Positions 1 through 5,344 of a DNA stretch of 10,288 nucleotides are shown here, piece by piece. Position numbers and translations under genes: made by a program. How positions within the stretch are numbered: the stretch's first letter is position 1; every line of letters begins with the position of its first letter. Origin of the DNA: CAJAUT01 sp043809365 (GTDB taxonomy: Bacteria; Patescibacteriota; Microgenomatia; UBA1400; UBA12108); contig JAZDDW010000011.1 in assembly GCA_043809365.1 (NCBI GenBank), positions 1 to 10,288 of the forward strand. The letters run 5' to 3'. The notes beneath the pieces are model-generated. The model was not told the DNA's origin. It was given only the letters and a program-made list of their open reading frames with translations, and made no database searches.

Positions 1-9
1 CATGTTAAG

Positions 10-1725
10 ATGGAAAAGATGAAGAAAGCGATAAGAATATGGAGAAATTTGCTCATAGTTAGTCTGGTAGTACTACTGGGAACTATTCTAACACAGAGAG
101 CTTGGGTGAGAGCAGAAGACTTGGTTGACATTGAGAGACAAATAGCTGATTTACAAAACCAAATGGAATTGTCGGTGAAAGCTACTACTCCACTAGAGTC
201 AGAGGTGACCAAGCTTAACAAGCAGATTGGAGGAATCCAGACACAGATTAAGCAATTTGAGGCGAGTATTGGGGAACTGGAGGGGAGTATTTCAGATCGA
301 GAAAGGAATATCAAATCCCAGTACGCGGTCCTGGCGGTGCGGGTGCGAGACTATTACAAACAATCGCGAATGTTTTCACCTTTACTTATCTTTGTTTCTT
401 CGCACAGCGCGGGAGAATTGACAAGAGGACTAGCATATAAGGCTGCCACAGCCGATGAAGACAAAAATTTGATTGTCAAGATCACCACCGAGATCATGCA
501 ACTAGAGGAAGATAAAAAGAAAATTGAGGTGGATAGGGTGAGACTTTCGGGCTTACAGAAAAAATTGGATGCCCAAAAAGCGTTTTTTGAGAAAGAAATT
601 GCGGGAGCCAAAAAATGGCAACAAGAGTTATCGGGGAAGATCGCCACCTTGACTGCGAAACAACAAGCGATTTTGTCCGAAAAGTCGGGGACTTTCCAAA
701 CTACGGTAGGGGATGTACCACTAGCGGATGATCCGGCCAGCCGTCCCGACTATAACCCCGGATTTTCCCCTGCGTTTGCGGCCTTCTCTTTTGGAGCCCC
801 ACATTTTAAAGGGATGAGCCAGTATGGAGCATTGGGCCGAGCCAAGGCAGGACAAAACTATGAGCAAATATTAAAAGCTTATTATGGGGGAGGAGTGGAG
901 ATCAGAGACCATAATCCAGATGCACAAATTACAGTAACTGGGTATGGAAGCTATTCGCTAGAGGAATATGCCAAGCGAATTTATGAGATGCCTGGGAGTT
1001 GGGGAGATGAGGGGGGGATGGAAGCCTTGAAAGCGCAAGCGATCGCGGCGCGGAGTTACGCACTGGCACGTGGCGCAACAATTTGTGCAACTGAAGCTTG
1101 CCAAGTGTTTAAGCCAAATCCTAAGGGAGGGAAGTGGGAGGAGGCGGTGAATGCAACGCGGGGGAAAGTGATATATGCGAACGGCAATCCATTTTCGGCC
1201 TGGTACGCTTCGACTTCGGGGGGATACCAGGAATCGTATAGCGGTAACGGATATACGACTCCAGGATTTTGGGACACACCGAGTGGACAGTCAGGATGGA
1301 CGGGGCAAGCGTACGAAAAAACGGCGGGTAGTCCATGGTTTTACAAGGCTTGGTACAAAACTAGATCGGGAGATGCGTGCGGACGGAGTCACCCATGGCT
1401 CAACAGTGAGGAAATGGCGGATATTCTTAACGCCTGGAAGGTTTTGTTTGAAGGGGGAGGTGATGCATCCAAAGTAACACCAGAGTCGGGGTGTTGGGGA
1501 GGGAGCCCATATAGCAAGGAGGAGCTCAAAGGAATAGGTGGTTTTACCAGTGTATCGGGGGCGAGTGTGACCTACGCAGGGAATGGGGTGACGGCAAATG
1601 TGACTTTTCAGACGAACAAAGGCTCTGTAATGGTGGCGGGAGCGGATTTTAAAAAAGCGTTTAATCTACGAGCGCCGGGGAGGATATCACTGAAAAGTGG
1701 ACTATTTAATATTGAACGCAAGTAA
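10..1725 (+). CDS. SpoIID/LytB-domain cell-wall protein with N-terminal coiled coil
   Basis: Predicted envelope protein, 571 aa, probably acting on peptidoglycan. Seen: a basic N-terminus and one hydrophobic segment (about residues 12-28) with a possible signal-peptidase site after AWVRA (35), then a long heptad-rich coiled coil (about 37-222) of the kind found in PcsB/EnvC-type wall proteins. A SpoIID/LytB domain (PF08486) follows at about 255-410, with GMSQYGALGRA (268-278), EALKAQAIAARSYA (338-351) and the SxSGGYQE motif (401-408). In that family SpoIID is a lytic transglycosylase; Glu338 aligns with the proposed catalytic Glu, and Cys359/Cys364 with the CxxxxCQ metal-binding pair, although the usual His before the second Cys is Ala. 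Cys457 and Cys495 could form a disulfide. No sporulation role is implied. ATG at 10 is preceded by a T at position 3 and six bases, matching the local leaderless pattern, but the hexamer lies outside the window; ATG at 19 is an alternative. Confidence 0.9.
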   Translation: MEKMKKAIRIWRNLLIVSLVVLLGTILTQRAWVRAEDLVDIERQIADLQNQMELSVKATTPLESEVTKLNKQIGGIQTQIKQFEASIGELEGSISDRERNIKSQYAVLAVRVRDYYKQSRMFSPLLIFVSSHSAGELTRGLAYKAATADEDKNLIVKITTEIMQLEEDKKKIEVDRVRLSGLQKKLDAQKAFFEKEIAGAKKWQQELSGKIATLTAKQQAILSEKSGTFQTTVGDVPLADDPASRPDYNPGFSPAFAAFSFGAPHFKGMSQYGALGRAKAGQNYEQILKAYYGGGVEIRDHNPDAQITVTGYGSYSLEEYAKRIYEMPGSWGDEGGMEALKAQAIAARSYALARGATICATEACQVFKPNPKGGKWEEAVNATRGKVIYANGNPFSAWYASTSGGYQESYSGNGYTTPGFWDTPSGQSGWTGQAYEKTAGSPWFYKAWYKTRSGDACGRSHPWLNSEEMADILNAWKVLFEGGGDASKVTPESGCWGGSPYSKEELKGIGGFTSVSGASVTYAGNGVTANVTFQTNKGSVMVAGADFKKAFNLRAPGRISLKSGLFNIERK

Positions 1726-1732
1726 TTCCAAT

Positions 1733-1811
1733 AAGGTCTGACCTGGTCTCCCCCGCTTAGCGGGGTCGACTAAACACTCGCTACGCTCGTCTCCTTAGCA
1801 GGTCAGACCTT
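1733..1811. repeat. Palindromic intergenic element with 13-bp inverted repeats
   Basis: Seen: perfect 13-bp inverted repeats AAGGTCTGACCTG (1733-1745) and CAGGTCAGACCTT (1799-1811) enclose a second hairpin, CCCCGC-TTA-GCGGGG (1751-1765), and a CTCGCTACGCTCG tract (1777-1789). Each outer arm is itself an 11-bp palindrome, AGGTC-N-GACCT (1734-1744 and 1800-1810). As RNA it could fold into a long stem and end transcription of the upstream gene, but there is no clear U tract on either strand. The right arm lies just before the proposed -10 at 1817, so an operator role is also possible. It resembles the short mosaic palindromes scattered in many CPR genomes. Confidence 0.7.
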
Positions 1812-1816
1812 TGTGG

Positions 1817-1822
1817 TAACAT
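1817..1822 (+). promoter_or_regulatory. -10-like box (TAACAT) six bases before ATG 1829
   Basis: TAACAT is followed by ATATTT and then ATG, so transcription would start at or next to the A of the start codon, giving a leaderless mRNA. A weak -35-like TTAGCA lies at 1795-1800, 16 bases upstream, next to the inverted-repeat arm. No Shine-Dalgarno sequence precedes the ATG. Confidence 0.5.
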
Positions 1823-1828
1823 ATATTT

Positions 1829-2485
1829 ATGGCGGAGATATTTCGGAATGTGGCAAGTAAGGTGATCGGGAAGGTGGAGCGCAAGTCGATATTGGATTTA
1901 AAGAAGATAGTACAATTACAGGGAGCGCGACATTTATTTACGAGTTTTGCGACTTTCCCTCCCTCGGTATGTTTTGAAACACAAGATGACGGGGAGAACG
2001 TGGTGGTATTTTTGAGACAACACCCAATCGTAAATTTACCGTGGATTGTGGGATCCTTGCTCATGTTGACACTCCCTTCCGTGTTTGGGTTTTTTCCTCC
2101 CTACGCAAATTTGCCCCTGGCGTATCAATTTGTGGTTTCGATGGGGTGGTACCTATTTGTGACGGGCTTTATTTTAGCAAAATTCATGGGTTGGTTCTTT
2201 AACATTTACTTGATTACGGATGAGCGAATAGTGGACGTAGATTTTCTGAACATTTTTTTCCGGCGAATTTCGACGGCTAAGATAGAAGAAATCCAAGATG
2301 TAAATGTAACTTCTTCGGGAGCGATGGAGACGTTTTTTGGATACGGAAACGTGTTTATCCAGACTGCAGCCGAAGTGTCGCAGTTCGAGTTTTTGGCGGT
2401 GCCCAAACCCGACTTGGTAGGGAAAATTATTAATCGTATGATTGATTTGGAAGAACAAGAAAAAATAGAAGGAAGGGTAAAATAA
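1829..2485 (+). CDS. Bacterial PH-domain (bPH2, YdbS/YdbT-like) membrane protein
   Basis: Inner-membrane protein of 218 aa. Seen: a soluble N-terminal segment of about 65 residues, two hydrophobic helices (about 69-89 and 98-122), then a compact domain at about 124-200. Its features are YLITDERIVDVDF, the FFRRISTAKIEEIQDV stretch and FFGYGNVFIQTA, which are characteristic of the bPH2 family (PF03703, formerly DUF304). Family knowledge: these proteins place a pleckstrin-like domain at the membrane; the molecular role is mostly unknown. The ATG at 1829 is chosen because TAACAT sits exactly six bases upstream. The stop codon directly abuts the ATG of the next gene, and the three genes from 1829 to 4430 look co-transcribed and all encode membrane proteins, which suggests a joint envelope function. 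No ligand or partner can be read from the sequence. Confidence 0.85.
   Translation: MAEIFRNVASKVIGKVERKSILDLKKIVQLQGARHLFTSFATFPPSVCFETQDDGENVVVFLRQHPIVNLPWIVGSLLMLTLPSVFGFFPPYANLPLAYQFVVSMGWYLFVTGFILAKFMGWFFNIYLITDERIVDVDFLNIFFRRISTAKIEEIQDVNVTSSGAMETFFGYGNVFIQTAAEVSQFEFLAVPKPDLVGKIINRMIDLEEQEKIEGRVK
2471..2477 (+). promoter_or_regulatory. Shine-Dalgarno-like GGAAGGG for the gene at 2486
   Basis: GGAAGGG lies eight bases before ATG 2486, inside the end of the preceding gene. It is a plausible ribosome-binding site for an internal operon gene. No TANNNT hexamer occurs six bases before this ATG, in contrast to most neighbouring genes. Confidence 0.45.
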
Positions 2486-2713
2486 ATGGACCCACTGGCA
2501 GTATTACAATCGATCACGCTCCTGGGGGTAGTCAAGGTAATGCTAATCATGCTGTTGGGGGTGTACTGTATATTTGCGGGACTGATGATGCGACAAATTG
2601 TGGCAATGACCAGAGCAGTCACCATGAAAGATGATTTTGTAGTGAGAGTACTGGGGGCATTACATTTTGGATTTGCCTTACTGATTTTGTTGTTGGCGAT
2701 AATAATATTGTGA
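2486..2713 (+). CDS. Small two-helix membrane protein (DUF5657-like)
   Basis: A 75-residue protein that is almost entirely membrane: helices at about 11-33 and 53-75 are joined by a short polar loop (about 36-50) containing RQIVAMTRAV and the charged MKDDF. The layout resembles small proteins annotated as DUF5657 in CPR genomes; that assignment is from memory and not certain. It starts on the base after the stop of the bPH2 gene and ends one base before the next ATG, so it is tightly embedded in a membrane-protein operon. A likely role is as a small partner or assembly subunit of its neighbours, which is inference. No catalytic residues are apparent. There is no alternative Met near the N-terminus, so the start is secure. 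Confidence 0.75.
   Translation: MDPLAVLQSITLLGVVKVMLIMLLGVYCIFAGLMMRQIVAMTRAVTMKDDFVVRVLGALHFGFALLILLLAIIIL
2703..2708 (+). promoter_or_regulatory. -10-like box (TAATAT) six bases before ATG 2715
   Basis: TAATAT, then TGTGAT, then ATG. The hexamer lies at the 3' end of the preceding gene. It could drive a leaderless transcript of the 571-residue protein in addition to operon read-through. No Shine-Dalgarno sequence is present before this ATG. No good -35 box was seen. Confidence 0.4.
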
Positions 2714-2714
2714 T

Positions 2715-4430
2715 ATGGTAAAAATTGAAACGGTAAAAATAGTGGGATCAGCTTCTGCGACAACGTGGTCACAAGCACAGACAGTGGGATATGGCGACAA
2801 TAGACAATTATTGGTGGTCTTGGAGCTAGGGCAAGAAACAGAATCAACCTTGTTGGATTTGGCCACAATAGGGGCAGAAATGTTGGCTGAAGTAGAGAGG
2901 AGGAAAGAGAGTTTGGGGGATCAGGCCTCGATTGAGCAAGTAGTGGAAGAGATGGGGAAGGAGGCAGATCTGGGACTCAAAATGGGGCTTTTGATCGCAG
3001 AAGCGAAGGAGGATAAACTTATAGTACGGGGAGTTGGAGAAGTGAGTGCATATTTGGCACGAGGTGAACAATTGGCTAATCTGGGAATCACCGCGAATGG
3101 CATATTAAAAGAAGGGGATGTATTTATATTGACAACGAATAGATTGATAAATGAGATGGGAATAAAGACAATTAAGGAAGTCTTATTGACAGCCGATAAT
3201 CCAGGGGAAATCTTGGCTCCGCTTGTACACACCAAAGAGGAAACGAGTGGAGTAGCGGCGATTGTGGGAACGGTAAAATCCTCAAACAAACTTGATACTT
3301 GGCCACAGATAAAATTGAGAGGGGAAAACCCACGCAAAGTTAACCTGTGGATAGGAGTTGGGTTGCTATTGTTGCTGACTATTATGATTGGAGTAGGCAT
3401 GGTGAGGCGAGTGGGGGTGACAGAAGAACGCAACTACCTTGATCTAGAGAGCAGTGTGAAGAGAAATACAGAGGAAGTAAAATTGACCGGAGATGTAAAT
3501 CCAATATTAGCGAGACAGTTACTGACAGAGTCAGAGCGTGAAATTGAGGCATATTTAGCACTTACCATCAAAGAGAAGTATCGGATAAAGGCGATAAAGT
3601 TGGGGCAATCAATAGCAATAATCGATGAGCAGGTGTTTAAGAAAAATAACAGCCAACTGACGATGGTGGTGGAACTAAATATCTTGACAGATGGACTCAT
3701 AAGTACAAAAATGCAAAGTGACGGAAGAGAGAATTTGATATTTGCTGATGAAAGTCAACCCCGGGTAATCGGGATGAATTTGGTGGATAGATCTAAGACA
3801 GTAATTGAGTTAGATAACAAAGATAAGTTGGTGGGAGTAGGGGTGGCGGAGAATAGGATTTATGGACTGCTGAATAGTGGCGTAATAGAGATAGATGGGA
3901 AGAAAAATGAGGCCAAACAAGTCATAGAGGCTGATGAATTTTGGAAAGATCCTACCATTATCGAGCTGTTTGCGGGAAATGTATATGTTTTTGATAAAGA
4001 ACAGAGTGAAATCTGGAAATATCCAACGTTGGGGGAGACATTTGGAGGGAGAAGAAGATGGTTAGCGGCGGGGATCACACCTGACCTATCAAAGGTAGTG
4101 GATATGAAGGTGGTAGGCGACGTGTGGTTACTAACTTCTACCGGTAAGTTGGTGAGATATAGTCGGGGAGCACCGGTCACTTTTGAAATGGAAGGTTTCC
4201 CATACCAAGGTGAAGGGAAAGTGATGGTGGATCCAGTGGCGATGTTTGTCACAGATAATGCAGTATATGTACTAGAATCAGGAGCGCAAAGGGTAGTTGT
4301 TGTAGGGACGGATGGGAAGTACCTGGGCCAGTATATAAATGATGAATTTAAGAATGCGACAGATCTGGTGATAGTTGATGATAAGGGTTATGTGTTGATT
4401 GATAACGCGGTGAAAGAGTTTGGGTTGTAG
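2715..4430 (+). CDS. Membrane protein with metal-ligand-less PP2C-like domain and beta-propeller-like C-terminus
   Basis: A 571-residue protein in three parts. Residues about 1-188 have the spacing of a PPM/PP2C phosphatase: a beta stretch with QAQTVGYGDNRQLLVVLE (21-38), LIVRGVGEVSAYLARGEQL (102-120) where active enzymes have GDS, EGDVFILTTNR (133-143) where they have SDG, and ETSGVAAIVGTV (176-187) where they have DN. The metal-binding Asp residues are therefore missing, so it is probably a non-catalytic regulatory or binding domain. One transmembrane helix follows (about 210-229), then a helical linker (240-290). A beta-rich region (about 300-571) has repeated blade-like strands such as NRIYGLLNSGVIEID, GNVYVFDKEQSEIWKY, DVWLLTSTGKLVRY and NAVYVLESGAQRVVVV, suggesting a propeller outside the membrane. 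It starts one base after the mini-protein gene and ends three bases before ATG 4434. The overall function is unknown, and the PP2C relationship is by motif spacing only. Confidence 0.85.
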   Translation: MVKIETVKIVGSASATTWSQAQTVGYGDNRQLLVVLELGQETESTLLDLATIGAEMLAEVERRKESLGDQASIEQVVEEMGKEADLGLKMGLLIAEAKEDKLIVRGVGEVSAYLARGEQLANLGITANGILKEGDVFILTTNRLINEMGIKTIKEVLLTADNPGEILAPLVHTKEETSGVAAIVGTVKSSNKLDTWPQIKLRGENPRKVNLWIGVGLLLLLTIMIGVGMVRRVGVTEERNYLDLESSVKRNTEEVKLTGDVNPILARQLLTESEREIEAYLALTIKEKYRIKAIKLGQSIAIIDEQVFKKNNSQLTMVVELNILTDGLISTKMQSDGRENLIFADESQPRVIGMNLVDRSKTVIELDNKDKLVGVGVAENRIYGLLNSGVIEIDGKKNEAKQVIEADEFWKDPTIIELFAGNVYVFDKEQSEIWKYPTLGETFGGRRRWLAAGITPDLSKVVDMKVVGDVWLLTSTGKLVRYSRGAPVTFEMEGFPYQGEGKVMVDPVAMFVTDNAVYVLESGAQRVVVVGTDGKYLGQYINDEFKNATDLVIVDDKGYVLIDNAVKEFGL

Positions 4431-4433
4431 AAT
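4428..4433 (+). promoter_or_regulatory. -10-like box (TAGAAT) deciding the smpB start at 4440
   Basis: TAGAAT (overlapping the preceding stop codon), then ATGGGT, then ATG 4440. The six-base gap matches the other leaderless-type genes in the window. It implies that the downstream ATG at 4440, not the one at 4434, is the start. There is no Shine-Dalgarno sequence for either. Confidence 0.45.
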
Positions 4434-4439
4434 ATGGGT

Positions 4440-4877
4440 ATGGTAATTAATAAGTTGGCACGGAGAGAGTATCAGATAGGCGACACGTACGTGGCGGGAG
4501 TGGCTTTGACGGGGGCAGAGGTAAAGAGTTTGCGGGAAGGGAGGGGGAGCCTGCGAGATGGGTACGTCAAAATTATTAATGGTGAGTTGTTTTTGGTGGG
4601 AGTGGATTTGCCCCAATATAGTCATTATTCGGGGGTTGAATATGATGCTAAGAGGTCGCGGAAATTACTAATGAAAGCGAAGGAAATTTTGAAAATTCAG
4701 AAACAAATTGAGGGTAAGCCCCTGACCTTGGTACCCCTCAAGTTATTTTTTAAAGGAAGGTGGGCGAAATGTGAGATAGGGGTAGGAAAGGGGAAGAGGG
4801 AGTGGGAAAAACGCGCGGATCTTAAGGCGCGCGATATCAAGAGGGATTTGGCCAAAGCCGTGAAGAATACGGTTTGA
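4440..4877 (+). CDS. smpB: SsrA-binding protein SmpB
   Basis: SmpB binds the tRNA-like domain of tmRNA and places it in the A site of stalled ribosomes for trans-translation. With the ATG at 4440 it has 145 aa, close to the usual 150-160. Seen (numbering from 4440): VINKLARREYQIGDTYVAG at the N-terminus, the hallmark LTGAEVKSLREGRGSLRDGY (about 23-42), NGELFLVG, SRKLLMKAKEI, LTLVPLKLFFKGRWAKCEIGVGKGK, and the KRADLKARDIKRD segment leading into the basic C-terminal tail, which inserts into the mRNA channel. An ATG at 4434 would add Met-Gly; 4440 is preferred because TAGAAT lies exactly six bases before it and no Shine-Dalgarno sequence exists. The tmRNA partner gene lies 39 bp downstream on the other strand, which strongly supports the assignment. 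Confidence 0.97.
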   Translation: MVINKLARREYQIGDTYVAGVALTGAEVKSLREGRGSLRDGYVKIINGELFLVGVDLPQYSHYSGVEYDAKRSRKLLMKAKEILKIQKQIEGKPLTLVPLKLFFKGRWAKCEIGVGKGKREWEKRADLKARDIKRDLAKAVKNTV

Positions 4878-4883
4878 GCGAAG

Positions 4884-4910
4884 CCCGCCTACGCCTAAGG
4901 CTTCGGCGGG
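4884..4910. terminator. GC-rich hairpin between convergent smpB and ssrA
   Basis: CCCGCC (4884-4889) pairs with GGCGGG (4905-4910), and inside it GCC-TAA-GGC (4893-4901) forms the tip, with a TAC/TTC internal loop. The stem reads equally on both strands and lies seven bases after the smpB stop and seven bases beyond the ssrA 3' end, so a bidirectional terminator is likely. A U tract is lacking on both sides, so it may equally be one of the local palindromic repeats. Confidence 0.5.
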
Positions 4911-4916
4911 TGAATG

Positions 4917-5323
4917 TGGAGACGGAGGGCAATGAGCCCTCGTCCGCGTGCCGTCTTTAACACCATCTACATACTTAGATAAATTTAGATTTTAACCTCT
5001 AGATCACTAGGTAATTATCAGACCAAAATGATCACGAGGGTCGCCGTATGTATGGGTATATGTGGCGGGCATATACTTACGTCTCGTGTGTGTTTCCACC
5101 CATATCTTCTCCGCGAGCAAATTGGATATGAATGCCCTTTTACGCTAAAACGTAACCGGGAGCGTAACCACCAGTGTCGGGACCCAAAAGGGAAGCGACA
5201 AGGTTTTTAGCTGTCTGTACAAGTTTGTTGACAGATTTTTTTTGACTCTTTTTAACGACTTCCTTAGTCAAAGTCGGTATGCAGATGTTAATGAGCTGGT
5301 ACACGTCAAAGCAAGACGTCCCC
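4917..5323 (-). ncRNA. ssrA: tmRNA (transfer-messenger RNA)
   Basis: tmRNA rescues stalled ribosomes and tags the nascent peptide for proteolysis. On the minus strand the RNA is 407 nt plus CCA, which is not encoded. Seen: a seven-pair acceptor stem GGGGACG (5323-5317) with CGUCUCC (4924-4918) and discriminator A. Next comes UUUGACGUG near the 5' end, like the conserved UUCGACG. A long helix H2 pairs 5291-5277 with 4974-4957. Pseudoknot PK1 has stem 1 at 5276-5271 with 5261-5256 and stem 2 at 5271-5266 with 5247-5242. An A-rich stretch and CUGUC precede the resume codon AAC at 5229, where E. coli has UAGUC. The tag reading frame of 29 codons ends in Gly-Tyr-Val-Leu-Ala and UAA (5142-5140), inside a UUACG/CGUAA hairpin (H5). 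Further pseudoknot-capable pairings follow, for example CAUAUC/GAUAUG. The T-loop is atypical. SmpB is adjacent. The 5' and 3' ends are set by the acceptor stem. Confidence 0.94.
5140..5229 (-). other. tmRNA tag-peptide reading frame (29 codons)
   Basis: This is the message part of ssrA, not an independent gene. The likely resume codon is AAC at 5229-5227, directly after CUGUC and 12 bases after pseudoknot PK1. The tag begins NKLVQTAKNLVAS, continues LLGPDTGG, and ends YAPGYVLA before UAA. If translation instead resumed at GCU (5211), the usual Ala, the tag would be 23 residues starting AKNLVAS. The hydrophobic, Ala-terminated end fits recognition by ClpXP- or FtsH-type proteases, but it is longer than common tags of 8-20 residues and lacks the usual acidic start. 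Confidence 0.75.
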
Positions 5324-5332
5324 AATAGCTGA

Positions 5333-5338
5333 TATTAT
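5333..5338 (+). promoter_or_regulatory. -10-like box (TATTAT) six bases before comF ATG
   Basis: TATTAT, then AGCATA, then ATG 5345: the leaderless layout again. The hexamer overlaps the minus-strand TATAAT of ssrA by five bases. No convincing -35 was found at the expected distance, and there is no Shine-Dalgarno sequence. Confidence 0.55.
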
Positions 5339-5339
5339 A
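5334..5339 (-). promoter_or_regulatory. -10 box (TATAAT) of ssrA
   Basis: A consensus TATAAT on the minus strand lies ten bases before the first G of mature tmRNA. Initiation about seven bases downstream followed by RNase P trimming of a short leader would fit. A -35 box is weak: CCAATT lies at the 17-bp spacing, inside the comF reading frame. Confidence 0.6.
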
Positions 5340-5344
5340 GCATA

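Noticed and set aside
1733..1811. Insertion sequence or CRISPR remnant
   Set aside because: There is one inverted-repeat pair only, no target-site duplication, no transposase fragment and no regularly spaced repeats.
2206..2868. 220-residue minus-strand reading frame antisense to the bPH2 and mini-protein genes
   Set aside because: It runs opposite three well-supported genes, its composition is rich in Ser/Thr/Ile/Pro as expected for the complement of a purine-rich coding strand, and no motif is recognisable.
2921..3433. 170-residue minus-strand reading frame inside the PP2C-like gene
   Set aside because: Shadow frame with low-complexity Ser/Pro/Thr composition and no start signal; the plus-strand protein has clear structure here.
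5028..5210. 60-codon plus-strand reading frame in the same interval
   Set aside because: It lies antisense to the pseudoknot region of tmRNA, with no supporting start signal or motif.
5140..5325. 61-codon minus-strand reading frame between smpB and comF as a protein gene
   Set aside because: It coincides with the 5' part and tag frame of tmRNA. The pairing evidence (acceptor stem, H2, PK1, H5) explains it as RNA.
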